Positions 12,870 through 24,869 of a stretch of DNA of 64,000 nucleotides are shown one piece after another. This DNA comes from Gordionus sp. m RMFG-2023 (Eukaryota; Nematomorpha; Gordioida; Chordodea; Parachordodidae), in contig NC_088777.1 in NCBI RefSeq assembly GCF_954871325.1, positions 6,363,366 to 6,427,365 on the forward strand, given 5' to 3'. The position numbers and the translations under genes were made by a program. The notes under the pieces are model-generated. The model did not search any database, was not told the origin of the DNA, and saw nothing but the letters and a program-made list of their open reading frames with translations. Every line of letters starts with the position of its first letter. Position 1 is the first letter of the stretch.

Positions 12870-13500
12870 AATTATATAATTATAAATTATATATTTTTTT
12901 TAACTAGGTTTATGTAAAATGAAATTTAATAAAATAAAGAATTTAAAAAAAAAAAACTTTTTAAAAAGAGAGTATTACAAGTTTTAATGGGTTTAAAAAT
13001 TTAGTTTCTTGATATAAATATCATATTTTAGGGCTATTTATTTTATTTTAAGTTTAAATTGAATGGTGTGTTGTCGTTTTTTCAAAATTATCTTGAATAA
13101 TAATTTGTCTGATTTGATAATGAAAATAATATAAACTATCACTCTATAAATTTTGTCAAATTAAATATTTAAAATAAAGTTAACATATCTAAAGTTGAAT
13201 CTAAACTAAGCCGATACCAGTATCATTATTAGTTACGTTTTATTATTTTCAAATTTTGTAATATAATATTTTTTAAAAATAGTCTCTTATATTAAAAAAT
13301 CACTCAAAATGCTTTTTACAGTTTAGAAACAAAAAAAATTGTATATTATTGAATGTTGACACTAAGGCACCTGTTGTGATTACATTTTATAAAAATATAA
13401 GATCATATTTATATCAAAAATTTAAAAATGAAAATAGTTAAGATTTTCAATATTAATATAAAGTAAAACTTGATTTAATATGAACTTGATAAAATTTAAA
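12870..13500. other. AT-rich spacer upstream of gene B
   Basis: This follows the retroelement 3' end. I see no coding frame or repeat end, only AT-rich sequence leading into the tandem repeat before the gene B first exon. Confidence 0.4.
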
Positions 13501-13512
13501 TTTGATTTATAA

Positions 13513-13897
13513 CAATCCAAAATTTGAATAACAAAAGGTTAAGATATTTAAAGTACATATAAGTTTGCCTCTTCGAATATATTAAAGATTCTTTATAGGG
13601 TCATTTAAAAAAAATATTGTTATAATTTTTTAATTTTATTATAGAGTTCATATTTAAGTTTTAATATAAATATTAATCTTATATATCCATTTAAAATTAC
13701 AATCCTAAAATTTGAATAACAAAAGGTTAAGTAATAGTATATATAAAGTACATAATAATACTATATAAGTTTGCCTCTTCGAATATATTAAAGGTTCTTT
13801 ATAGGGTCATTTTAAATAAATATTGTTGTAAATATTTGAATTATAGAGTTCATATTTAAGTTATAATATAAATATTACTCCTATATATCCATTTTAA
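13513..13897. repeat. Tandem 190-bp repeat just upstream of gene B
   Basis: Two direct units (about 13513-13699 and 13700-13897) share CAAAATTTGAATAAC-like starts, AGTTTGCCTCTTCGAATATA, a TTTATAGGGTCATTT word and the ending CTATATATCCATTT. The second unit ends about 40 bases before the first ATG of gene B, so the repeat probably lies in the promoter or 5' untranslated region. A regulatory role is inferred from position only. Confidence 0.7.
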
Positions 13898-13934
13898 TAT
13901 TTTGAAATCATTTTATTTTTTTGAAAACTTAATA

Positions 13935-13998
13935 ATGTTTCTCAATTATCTCTTTCTTTTATTAATTGCTTGTGTAGGGGTATCACATCAAGATCAAG
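13935..13998 (+). CDS. Gene B exon 1: signal peptide
   Basis: The ATG opens a 21-codon reading that starts MFLNYLFLLLIACVGV and continues with polar SHQDQ. It has a short N-region, a hydrophobic core and small residues near a plausible cleavage site, the layout of a secretory signal peptide. The last base G precedes a GTATAA donor, leaving phase 1. Gene C exon 1 has the same plan, the same phase and a similar start (M-x-x-N-Y). Confidence 0.6.
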
Positions 13999-14129
13999 GT
14001 ATAATAATTTATAATATCAATTTTAAACATCCATAAAATTTGTAATAATAATAGTCATGCGTCTAAATAATTAATAAACTTATATATAAAAATTTCTAAA
14101 CCAATGTTTTTATTTTATCGTACATCTAG

Positions 14130-14150
14130 ATGATTGCCATTCGTTAGGAA
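14130..14150 (+). CDS. 21-nt micro-exon, gene B exon 2
   Basis: The exon follows TTATCGTACATCTAG and precedes GTAAGA. Joined in phase 1 to the G of exon 1 it reads D-DCHSLG. The gene C candidate at 45593 starts the same way (DGHSQQYD after the split codon). Only about 130 bases separate it from exon 1. Confidence 0.5.
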
Positions 14151-15553
14151 GTAAGATACAATATTATATATTTTATTAATTTTGTGGAGTTATCATATTA
14201 AATATAAGTAAATACTTTTTTTCTTTAATTTATTTTACCTATTGATTACCTTAATAATACAAACATAACATAAACCACATTTGCTTTAAGATTCTTTATT
14301 TATATTTAACAAATATTAGGCGAAAGATTTTGTCCAAGTACCTAACACATGCAAATATTCTTTATATATATATTGAATGCCATTAAAAAAAATTAAAATT
14401 ATAAAAGTTTACATTTTATTACATTTTGATTGAACAAATTTTTGTAATTAAATTTTTTTTTTAAAAATGCAGAACCTTTTTATAGCCAAATTTGATCCCT
14501 TGATTTTTCTTTAGTATAATCATACACCACAATAATAAAAATTTAGGGATAAGTTTCATTAGCGAAATTCCCATTTAGCGATTTTTGTTTTAGTGATTTA
14601 ATACTGGAACCAAAATTTACCACATTTGTATTTCTTTCACTAACGCTAGCTATTAATAAATTCTAATATTTATTAAAATAATTTTTGGATTAAAATTAGG
14701 CCTATATTCTTGCTTTAATTCATTATATATATATATTATTTTTTATTAAATTAAGCGGATACTTTTAGTAAGTTACATGCATAATATTTTAATTCTATAT
14801 GTAGAATTGGTGTTGTTAAATCACACAAACCTTTGCCAATTCCAAAATATATTAGCCAACTTTTATAGAATTCGTCTCAATCTTTAAGTGAGGCTTAAAA
14901 GATTAATTATTTAGATTATACTTGGCTAAGATGGAATAATGGTTAAAGATGATATAACAATATTATATAGATTATTAGAAATAATTTTATTTTTTTAACT
15001 TGCAGCTTAAAGTTAATTTTAAATTGATCAAATTGCTACCTAAGTTCTAAATTATATATGATTATTTATTTTATGCTTAAATAAATTTCAATAAATATAT
15101 TTTAAATTAAAAATTATAATATTATAAAATAAAGCTATGAAAAAATAGTTAATAATAATGTACAGAATTATAGAATATAATTAAAATTTTACAAAATTAA
15201 AATATGATTATCAAAATGAGTTTCGGTTTAGTGAATTTTGGAAAATAAATGAACTTTTGCGTTTTGCCATTATTAATTTTATCCAAGTTTTTAAATTATG
15301 AGATGTCTTATTCGAGGATAGATTTATGATTGATATAACTATTGAATAATTTAACCTTTGTAAAATTGTTTTTTTATATATAATTTGTTAAAACATTTAT
15401 TATCAATGTAAGGTATAATAATTTAAATTTTCATTATAATAAATTTTAATATATTTAAAAATGTTTGAAAAATATATAATAATACTATTAAAAAAAAGAA
15501 CGGAGATGGTGTGACGCAGGGAAACAAAAATGAAAAAGGGACATAAGCGTTGT

Positions 15554-16435
15554 CTATGATAGCTCTTTGGCTAGAAGGCTACCATTGAAACTGATATAAT
15601 TAGCTTTGTGAATCGCTATGGATAATCGTTGACGAAGAAAAAAACCCTCTCGTGGTTCTTCTGAGAGTTTGCTGATTTGTGATCCTAAGTTTTTGAAAAA
15701 TGCTAAGGCGAGTTTGCCGAAGGTGCCAAGAGTGGTTGATATGATTGGGATGAAGCAATGATCGTTTATTATTTCTGTGTATTTAGAAATTTTAAGTTGT
15801 TCCTTCTGGTCAAGGATGTTGATGGCGTGGTTGGATGGGGCCAAGGGTTCAATACAGGAATAGTCCCATACCAAAAGTTGGCCTCTCCTCCATGGGATTT
15901 GAGAGATCCCATCAGGACGTTTACCGTCAGATCTAAAAAGACCCTGTGGTTCTAACGTGGAAGGAATTTGGGCGGATTTCAGAGCATGTTGGATGATTGT
16001 ATTACATTGCTTGTGTCTGATGAATCGTCCATTGCAGGAGCGACAATGTAAACTATGTCTACCCTTCGAGTCAACTGGCGAGTTGCACCATGAGCAGATG
16101 TGGGGGTGAGTAATGGAACAATTTAGACGAATGCCGATGGCATGGGTAAATTCATTGTTGGATAGTTGAAGCTGAAGATTGGTAGATGGGATGGCCTCAA
16201 GAAACTCATGTCCCGTACCATTGAGCAAGGAAGAGAATAGGGTGCGGTCGGTAGATTGCATGCTAGATAAGAGAGTTTCAACGCAGCGAGCAACCACTGG
16301 TGCATCCCAGTGTTTCTGTTTATGGGTTGTGGGGGGATGAGAATCAGCATTGATCCTTGTTTTCCAAATATCCATAGCCACGATTAAGGAAAGGTCTTCT
16401 TTAGAATTATGGGCGGTGGTTATTGGCTTTGTCAA
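15554..16435 (-). pseudogene. C-terminal CCHC and PD...D nuclease-like domain of copy 4
   Basis: An open frame of 293 codons holding the C-terminal third of the retroelement protein. Around residue 115-145 is a Cys/His cluster (CSWCNSPV, then GRHSLHC and RFIRHKQC). It is followed by LEPQGLFRSDGKRPDG and, 15 residues after the PD, by the Asp in LLVWDYSC. A zinc knuckle followed by PD...D is the arrangement of the restriction-like endonuclease of R2-group non-LTR elements. The assignment is by motif only. The frame is severed from the reverse transcriptase part by frameshifts, so it is a fragment. Confidence 0.65.
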
Positions 16436-16671
16436 GAGACTACTCGATATGAAAGTAGTTGTTGCTAAGTCAGGTGGAGATCTGATGTCGAGACCACCAA
16501 ATTTGGTTGGAAGAGTTGCTTGGGCCCAAGCGGTTTCGTTGAATCTGATATTTACTATTTTTTCGGTTAAGTCCTATATTCCTTTTTCGTAAGTTTGGAG
16601 AGGAATAGGATATTTAAAAATTGGTGTTGACCGAAGTGCGTAAAGAATACTTGGTATAAAAAAGAATTTTT

Positions 16672-17757
16672 TTAGCAAAAAAAGGACTTGTGTGATGGAA
16701 GAAGTGTAAAGATGTCCTCCAGTTTAAGGAGTATGTCAAGTGTGGAATGAAGAAAGGTGCTTATTGCCTCGTGTCCTCCAACAGGCGATCCTAGTTGTGT
16801 TAATTCAACGCTTGATGTGAATTTGAAATCGTGAGTGTTGGGAGCATTAGAATTTAAAAGTGAGAATTCAGATTTGCTCTGGTTAAGCGAAAGTCCAATG
16901 GCTGTGCCCATTTCTTTAATTATGGTGACTGCTTTGGCAATTTCACTACTGGGACCACTCAAGATTCCATCATCAATATACCAAGCGTGGAGCGATAGAG
17001 TACATGAAGAGTTTATTGATTTTATCATGTCATTGATTCCAAGACTAAAGAGAAGGGATCCGAGAGGGTCACCTTGTTGGATACCCTCGACAGAAAGTAT
17101 CTTTTCTTTGTTGAATTGTAAGATTGTTGGTGATTGGTAGCAAGAGAAAAGAAATTTGGTATAAGCGGGGAAATGGAAGCAAGTTGAATGTAGGAACGTG
17201 TTGCGCGAAAGAGTGTTGTAGGCGTTAGAGAAGTCAATTTTTACTAGGGATTCGTTTTTGGGGTTATTTTCAAGGTGAATTCTTGTTAAGTGCACAGCAG
17301 CTTCACACCCACCAGGTATCCTTACACCAAGTTGATAGGGGCTTAGAATGTGTGCGGCATCGTGTTTGATTCTAGATGCGATTAATTTAGCGACCAATCT
17401 ACGGTAAGTTGAACCAATGGCGATGGGCCGAATGTCCTTGTTTGGTTTTTGGAGTGCGATGAGTCTGGCACCGAATAGTAAGGGGGTAATAAAGCTGGGT
17501 ACGTCTCCATTTAGGATTTTGTTGACTAAGTTTGTGATTTTAGTGAGAATTGAAACCTGTGTACAGATCACAGGAGAGGTAATGTCCTGTAAAAAAATTG
17601 GTCTAATCCCATCTAGACCATGAGCCGAATCCCGATGAAAAGATAGGATTGCTTTCCTTACTTCTTCCTGTGTGAAATCTGCTGCACAATGGGAGAAGGG
17701 TTGGGGCAATATTGGTTGAAATGAGTTTGAGGGCTCCATTGATATTAAGACTGTCAA
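16672..17757 (-). pseudogene. Reverse transcriptase domain of copy 4
   Basis: An open frame of 361 codons containing an almost complete non-LTR reverse transcriptase. It includes the RPIAIGSTYRRLVAKLIASR block, motif A VKIDFSNAYNT, motif B EGIQQGDPLGSLLFSLGI and motif C WYIDDG, so the catalytic Asp residues are present. The first 20 or so residues are out of frame; the correct upstream frame runs to about 18000. It would copy element RNA at a nicked chromosomal target. The frameshifts at both ends mean it is not expressed as a full protein. Confidence 0.75.
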
Positions 17758-19019
17758 TTTTCTTCGAAATCAATGAGGCTTTTTGTTGAAGTGGGGTTAT
17801 TTTTTTTTTGTTTATGGGATGTCTGAAGATTTGGGACTCATGAAGATGAGTGTTGATGTTTAAACAGGCATCTTTTATTTGTTGAGTTAATGATTTTTGG
17901 AATGATATGTCAGGTATTTTGAAAGTATTGTACCCAAAGTTTAAAAATTTTAACCATTCTTCTTCTTTGTTAAAATTTTGCAAAAGAGAAGATATGCAGT
18001 TGCATAAACAAAAAAAAAACATTTATTTATTCATAAGGCTATATGAACTGGAAGCTCTTTTGCGATATATATATGTTTATATGTTTACCATTCGCAAATT
18101 ATTTCCATGCTCTTGAATTTTAGAGGATAAATAAGAGTTTGAAGGAAATGTTAATAGGTTAATATTATTGTTGGTAAAAAGTCGGATTGTGATCAATTTT
18201 AGAAAAAAATTAGATAAAAATCATAAAATAATATTATTTAAAGCTGGAGATTTTTCTCATAGATTTCAGAAAGGTTTTGATATATTTACCAAGTGATAAG
18301 GCTTAAATAATCATATTTTGACTCAAATCGTAATCGGGCTTTTTTTAAAAATCGGCAAAACCCAACAATAATTCATAACACCCTGGAGCTTGTAGGTTAA
18401 AAAAATCCATGTTTAAATAGATCAATTATGAGAAAAGAATATTAGGTATTTCTAATTAAATATCATAAAAACGTAGGCATCCTTCAATATTTATTTTATT
18501 TCTTAGAATGGATTAGAGATGGTAAAATCTGTAAATTCTATTATACTCAATTTTAAAACCATGTTTAACTATACTTATTCAAACAGAGGAATAGAACAAA
18601 ATCGATATTTCTTAATTTTAATATATTTTTATTTTATACCTTCTTAATATATGTCCTATTTAAAATATAATTTAAGATAAAAAAGTTATAATAAAATGAC
18701 AAATTATTCTCTATTCTCATGTCAAAATATTATAAACTTTATACAATCACACGTTATTTTTTAAATATCATTTTTTATTATTACTTATAGCATTATTACC
18801 AAGTGATGATTACATATTCTTTTAATCCTTCCATATTATCTTAATATAATATTAGAGTTAAAATCTTTTTAAGTATAAGTATAAAAATTGGTTAATTAAA
18901 TATATATATAAGCTTTTTAAAGACTAATATTTAGACTCTGCATAAAAAATTTTGGTTTTTATAATAATTTTTGCTATTTTAAAAATTATATAACTTCATA
19001 TTTTTTCTTACAAATTCTT

Positions 19020-19135
19020 GTTTATGGTAATATATTATAAGCATTTTGAGGGGATATTTTTATAAAATGATATTTACCAGAACAGGTAAATTTCCAAAGA
19101 GGGTAAAATTTCCCTTCCCCTAATAGACTAAGCCT
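19020..19135. mobile_element. Possible right end of the hAT-like MITE family
   Basis: The stretch with AAAATGATATTTACC, a GAGGG/CCCTTCCCC inversion and ending AGACTAAGCCTCTGG resembles the right end of the element at 8554-9760. It is decayed and no target duplication is visible. Confidence 0.3.
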
Positions 19136-19176
19136 CTGGTTGTAGGTTAAAATAAACATGATTACATTTTTTTCAG

Positions 19177-19212
19177 GGTTACTGCAGCCGACAACAGAGC
19201 GATACTACGCCG
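19177..19212 (+). CDS. 36-nt micro-exon, gene B
   Basis: A strong acceptor (ACATTTTTTTCAG) and a GTATAAAT donor bound 36 bases that read x-LLQPTTERYYA-g in phase 1. The local GC content is clearly higher than the surrounding intron, which also suggests coding use. Confidence 0.55.
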
Positions 19213-20689
19213 GTATAAATAAATTTAGGTAGATAATCTTTAGATAGAATGTGATGATCGCATTTTTCTAATCTTTAAAGTAATTCATATTAATGCATAA
19301 TTTTAAAAAAAGAGAGTTAAATGATTAGGCGCAATATTTGTAACTTTTTAAAATATTTATCACAAATTCCCAATAATTTTTAGGCGGTTTAAACTCTAAT
19401 TTTATTGGGTATTTTGGTGAATTTTTTATTATATGTAATTTGGATACTTCACATGGTGCTTTTGTAGAATGTTAAAACAATAAACTTTAAATCAAGCATT
19501 TGAAGATTTTTTGTCGCCCAAATTTTTAAGCATCTTTGAAATCAATAAAATTAATTTTATTATAAAAGAAGAAGATTTATTTCTTAAAATTAATGATTAC
19601 ATCATAAAAAATATTTATGCATAAAAATTACATAGAATTGCTTATTTATTAAAGATTTATTATTGGCATTTTTTATGAACATAAATTTTAAAATATTTTG
19701 TTTTGAATGTTTTGTGGAAACTCTTTACATATAATGAGTGGATAATAAAATTTGAAAAGGAAAGATCAGAGACTTTATTTTATTACTAAAATGTAATTTA
19801 GGAACGAGTTTAGTTCATAATTAGAAAACAATTTAGGTAACCTCAAAAGAAATTCATAATTCTTTCTATAAGAAGAATTGTAACTAGTGCTTATTTGATC
19901 AGTGAGTTTATATATTATATTCATTATTTGGGGATGGAATTTGATAAATAATCTTTTCTAGGATATATCTCTTAGAAAATTAAAAATTTGATAGGATTAA
20001 ATTTGAAGGACATGATACAATTTTTATTGATAGTATTATTATTATGTTAAAACTATTTAATTTAAAAAATTACAGTGAAGTAATTTGACATAAGAATTTA
20101 TATCGCGTAGTTAAGCACTTTGGTAATTCCAATAATTAATAAAAAGGTTTATTTGAAACTAAGAATTGGGATTTGAGCTGTGCCAAGTGTGATGTTAATC
20201 ATTATGTTATTTTGAATATCTTTTATAGGTTGAAATGTATATTAATTTAGTATATAAACTTCAAAATGGATTTTTTTTTATCAATTATACCTAATATTTT
20301 ATGATCCAGTAAAACATTCACTCTCGTTAGCCTTTAAATTCAGTAATAATAATAGACCGGTACCCAAAAATATTTGAAATAATAATAGAAGAATATAAAG
20401 TATTTTAAAGACTTCTTCGCACCCTCTTAATGATTCATTAGGAAAAACTTGGAAGGAAAAAATTCGTGTTCTTTAGAAAGGAAGAAGCATTTTATTTATA
20501 AATTATTATAAATATTACCGATGAAGGATGGTGAATTTTGTTGTTTTATTAAAATGTTTATTTATATAAATAAAGATTATTTAATTAATAAAAAATATTT
20601 TAATATATTAATTAAGATAACAATCAACATGATCCAAGTAAAATATTTATCTTCACTGGCTTATTTTATTTTATATTTAATATTATCAG

Positions 20690-20734
20690 ATCATAGCAAC
20701 TTTTTTGGAGATGAGCCATCCATAGATTATGATA
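20690..20734 (+). CDS. 45-nt micro-exon, gene B
   Basis: The exon follows TATTTAATATTATCAG and precedes GTATAATA. In phase 1 it reads x-HSNFFGDEPSIDYD and leaves one base for the next codon. The acidic, tyrosine-containing end resembles the gene C exon at 40041 (ESDYDY). A longer open frame overlapping it is incidental. Confidence 0.5.
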
Positions 20735-21879
20735 GTATAATATTTAATTATTTAAATGTGTATTAAATTTTATATTGTATACATTTATAATTATATTGTT
20801 TACTTGAAAGCAATATAATTTAATATTTTGTAATGCATTATAAATAAAATATAAATTATGCATTTAATCCCCAAAAAATTATATATTCAAAGGTATAAGG
20901 TTATAGTTTGAATTTTCGAAATATATTTGTTTAAATGTTTGATAAAATATTTCAATAAATTTAATTCAAAATGTATATATTTTGGGTTTAATCACTAAAT
21001 AGATCCTCATTCAAACAGTATATTATAATAAATGGAACTATAAAGTTAGACAAATTTAAAATATGTCAGTTCAGTTAGGTTCTTACCAACATCAAATAAT
21101 ATTATAATTTCTTACTTAGAGAATGATATTTGCAATTTTTACTAAAAATTTATCTGTCACTTGAGATTCTGTCTCATTTTACAATTTTTATTTTTAGAAA
21201 ATGTAAATTTTCTAAATTATATAATTGTTATTTATAAAATAAAGTTTATTTATTTTTATTTGGTAAAAAAAAGCTTCTCCAAGTATTTATTTTTTGATAT
21301 CTTAAAGTAATTCAATTTTTAAATTATACAAATTCCGAAATCCATGCTCATTTTTTATTGGTATATTTTTTATAAAGACAATTCTGATATAAAATACCCT
21401 CAGGCTAAAAGTATGATATTTTTTGTTTAAAAAAAGATTGTTAAAAATAATAAATAAAATCACGGGAAATATACAATTTTATTTCTATTTATGTCATCTA
21501 GATTTATATTATTGAATTATTTAGCTTCTATCTTTAAGGCAGTAACATAAATTGAATACTGATTAAAAATTTGAGTTCAGATAAAAATATATAATTCATA
21601 CGATTTAAAAGAAATAGAATACAAATATACCTAGTTTATAAAAACCAATAAACTGTATATTCATTAAATGATACAGATAAATATTTCAATTTTCTAAAAA
21701 CATTCAATGCTGATACTGTTCTATCTAAATTAGATATTTGTAATATTTATAAATAATATTATAGAGATCATTTAAAAAATATTCAATTAATTCAGTATTA
21801 AAATCATTAAGTATTTATTGACAAAATTTTATAAATACTTTAAGCATTTAACCATATTTCATTTTATTTATTTTTTAAG

Positions 21880-21912
21880 GCATGTCGACTATAAAAAAAT
21901 ATAAGTTCTCAG
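21880..21912 (+). CDS. 33-nt micro-exon, gene B (KxxFSG type)
   Basis: The exon follows ATTTATTTTTTAAG and precedes GTATAATA. In phase 1 it reads x-MSTIKKYKFS-g. Its C-terminal half and following intron start resemble gene C exons at 49433, 51105 and 51688, which end in IESSg, IEFSg and IGFSg. The intron after it aligns with the first 1.3 kb of the window. Confidence 0.5.
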
Positions 21913-23263
21913 GTATAATATTTTGTTTTAATTGTAAACTTAATAGAAACTATAATTTTAATATAACCATTATATTTTATAATTATTTATTTCTGTTAAT
22001 TATATTAAATAATTTCGTTTGATTTTAAGACCATAGGATGTTGTTTTATTTATTATTATTTATTTTTAAAATTTTAATTCTTTTATTCGGCGCATTTTTC
22101 TTAAAATTTGAAAGTCTGATTTTGCTGGAAATGTGATAGATTTAAAAAATTTTATAATTTACTTTTGAAATTTTTTAAAATTATACCGAAACTATTTTGA
22201 AAAATTAATACAAAAAAATTTCTACAAGCTTTATTTTAAAATAATTGGATTTTTTTAAAATTATTATTGTAAAATGTTAAAAGCTATGAAACTATAATTT
22301 TTACATAATATATCCCAACATTTTTAAATAAGTGTTTATTTGATTGATTTTAGGGTAAATAGATAGTTTTATGGGTTTTTTAAAATTTATTATTATTATT
22401 TATTCCATTTTACATAACCTATCAATTTCAAAAAAATTTATCACAAACCTTGAAAAAACTTTAATTTGCATAATATTTGAAAAAATTGAAATATTAAAGT
22501 TTTACAAAAGTTGAATATAAAATTAGCTGAAAGTATTCTAAACATATTGAAATACCTATCTAGAAAAAATAGATTTTTTTAACATTTAATAAGCAAGATG
22601 GGGGGAGGAGAGGGTGATTTTATATTGGAGTGATTCTAACATCATAAATATCAACAGAAGAACTCGAATCAAATATAAATAATTTATTTTTAATACTTTT
22701 ATTATAATTCCTGCTTATAAAATAGAGTGTTGGGGGCTCGTTATCCAGGTTGGGTAATATAGGGTGGGCATGTGGTCCGAGAAATATTAAAAAATATATT
22801 TACTTCCTATTCTTTCTTTTATTAGAATATGATAATTACAAAATAAAATTATTGCTGAATATTTGAATACTAAAAATAATAAAATAACATTTTAAGTATT
22901 ATGTTCTCTATAAGTTTCATTTAATTCGAGCCTAAGGTCGTAGGAGCCATGGGCCGGCAAACCTAGATTTAAAAAAAATTTTCATCTAAGCCACTGGAAA
23001 GTTTGAACATTACAATTTTTATATTACAGGTCACTTATGCAAAAAAACAATTTTGCAAAATTCGTTTCAAAGGACAGAAATTTTTTTAATAGAACAAATA
23101 GTTATATATTCTTGTTAAAAAAAATTAGTAAATTTTTATAATGTACTATTTTAAAATCTTTTAATATTTAATTCGCATAATATTATTATATAATTTTCTA
23201 ATATAAAAAAAAAAGATATCTTAGTTCAGAAGAATTCCAAAGGTAATAAAATAGGTTAATATT

Positions 23264-23559
23264 GGTTAATGTTAGATATAAAACATGGCATGATATTGAG
23301 TTCGACCAAATTTTGATAAGATCGGAGGGTCTGTGGCCTAGTTAGATGATTTCATGTATCTCAATTTGAATGTTCTGAGTTCGAATCCCGTAAGGATCAA
23401 GATTTTTTTCTGAAGCTAGCTTGGTTTTTCAATACTAGGTAGTTAATATATCGTAGATCGAGACTCCACCACATAATTACATTAATATTAAAATTTAAAT
23501 TGGTTGTTATTTAGATTAGAATTGTTATATGTTGACCGTGTTTTTATCTAACATTAACC
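23264..23559. mobile_element. TIR element carrying a tRNA-like core
   Basis: A 296-bp element bounded by inverted ends GGTTAATGTTAGATATAAAA and TTTTTATCTAACATTAACC. The flanking 9-mers GTTAATATT and GATAATATC agree at 7 positions. It interrupts sequence that is continuous in gene A near 1.29 kb. The inside carries Pol III-type A and B boxes, so it looks like a SINE-like sequence captured by, or acting as, a non-autonomous DNA transposon. Confidence 0.6.
23329..23395 (+). ncRNA. tRNA-derived SINE-like Pol III promoter region
   Basis: An A-box-like TGGCCTAGTTAGATG (about 23334) is followed about 30 bases later by a close B-box match, AGTTCGAATCCC (23378-23389). The T-arm and acceptor stems do not pair properly, so this is not a functional tRNA. 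It may still be transcribed by RNA polymerase III. Confidence 0.5.
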
Positions 23560-23699
23560 GATAATATCATTTAGTTACGATAATTATATTAACAAGAAAA
23601 TCCAAAATTAATAGATAATATACGATAATAATATTAAAAATAAGATAGTTATAACTTTTTATTAACTTCAAATTATTTGTGTATCTAAAAATTAAACTA

Positions 23700-23830
23700 A
23701 TATGCTTCGACAGCCTTATTGGGTGACGTTTCTTTTTTAAAACAATCGGCTGGCGTCGACGCACCGATTTAGACGCCGCCACAAAAATCAACGGCAGCTC
23801 GGCGGATTCAAATATTTTTTTCAATTTATT
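23700..23830. repeat. GC-rich patch resembling hAT terminal sequence
   Basis: An island of GC-rich words (ATCGGCTGGCGTCGACGCAC, GACGCCGCCACAAAAATCAA) in very AT-rich sequence. It resembles the CGCCGATTT and GGCGGC words in the terminal regions of the hAT relic at 25.6-27.0 kb and may be a solo end of a related element. No target duplication was found. Confidence 0.35.
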
Positions 23831-24167
23831 TTTTTTTCAAATTATAAATTTATTAAGAAAATTTCAAATTATCTTTATTCAAATTTCGTATTAAATTATA
23901 TCTAAAATTTAACTATTTTATTAAGGAATATATCATGCATAAATATTATTTTATTAAAATTTATATGATATAATGATGTTCTTTTAGAGTTCGGAGTTAG
24001 TCCAGCTATGAAAAATACACGATTGTGCTCGTAGCTGGAATATACTGGAATTTGATCTAATGCTCTTATCTCCTAAAAATCTAAGACATTTATTATCTCT
24101 AAATTATAAGGCTAAAATAATGAATACACTTTCTTTCTTTACTAAATTAATAGTCTTGTTGTTCCAG

Positions 24168-24194
24168 ATTCTTGTGATGAATTGATATATGTTT
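24168..24194 (+). CDS. Candidate 27-nt micro-exon, gene B
   Basis: The exon follows CTTGTTGTTCCAG and precedes GTAAAC. In phase 1 it reads x-SCDELIYV and leaves one base. It may correspond to the gene A candidate at 1405. Support is limited to splice borders, frame and position. Confidence 0.3.
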
Positions 24195-24869
24195 GTAAAC
24201 TATTAAGTAAAAAAATAAAACAAAGAATTTATATATTTTAAAATAAGCTTATCAAAAAAAAAAGGTTTGACTTATATTACTCTAAGCTTAACAAATTGCA
24301 AATATTTTAAAAAACTTCAAATCAATAATCTTCAAATTTGGTAGATATATTCCTTATAACAAAAATATTAAAATAGTATAAAATCCAGGCCAAAATATCT
24401 TCAGGTTTCTTAGTACCAAGATTTCATGGGTAATTATTTACCCCACCTTTGCAGTGAATGTTTAAAAAAGTCAATTTTAATTTTAAAATTGTTTATTTTA
24501 ATATCGTTTATATTATTCTGTGAAAATAAAAAAAAAATTTATTTAGAAATTTTAAACTAATCTTTCAATTTGAACCCTATAAATATAAGAATAAATTTAC
24601 TGAATGAATATCTATATACGACAGGTGTTTTGCTCATTTACTTTAAAATTTGAATTTTATTTTATTAGATATAACTAATTATATCATTAAATAGCCTCAT
24701 TGGAAGACAATAAAATCATATAAACCCAGGCTTCTTGCCTTCTTTAGTGAGCGCTATTAAGGTTTAAGTAAAAGTAGTGTTTTTGCTATTTACCAACTAC
24801 CCTGGGTAAAATGACAAGCCTTATAAAACATCAAAAAGTTATTAAAATATATTAATACAAATTTTAAAT

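Larger units (their letters stand above)
15440..18003 (-). mobile_element. Non-LTR retrotransposon copy 4 (minus), 5'-truncated
   Basis: A recent-looking copy inserted antisense in a gene B intron. It is nearly identical to copy 5 at 34.6-37.7 kb. It lacks the N-terminal finger; homology to copy 5 stops abruptly near 18003, within the codons for NCISSLLQNF. Such 5' truncation is typical of target-primed reverse transcription. The 3' untranslated tail is shared with copy 5 down to about 15440. The coding region is broken by frameshifts near 16.5 and 17.7 kb. Confidence 0.85.

Noticed and set aside
16835-17140. Open frames antisense to the RT domains (also 35985-36290, 17417-17623, 15758-15955, 37156-37362)
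   Set aside because: They are shadows of the reverse transcriptase and nuclease coding strands and recur only because copies 4 and 5 are nearly identical.
18290-18370. A further Mutator-like MITE end (ATCGGGCTTTTTTTAAAAAT)
   Set aside because: Only one short arm is suggestive, with no matching second end or flanking duplication.
20521-20766. An 81-codon open frame that could pass for a small membrane protein
   Set aside because: Most of it is AT-driven Ile/Leu/Lys/Tyr sequence without family features. Only its 3' part is kept, as a 45-base micro-exon in the same frame.
21495-21540. A 40-base AG...GT module in gene B
   Set aside because: The length breaks the frame and no paralogue supports it.
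23329-23395. A functional tRNA gene
   Set aside because: A and B boxes are present but the acceptor and T stems do not pair and no clear anticodon arm forms. It is treated as SINE-like.
23986-24035. An exon after TTCTTTTAG at about 23987
   Set aside because: The nearest donor gives 43 bases, which is not a multiple of three, and the phase 1 reading does not resemble other exons.
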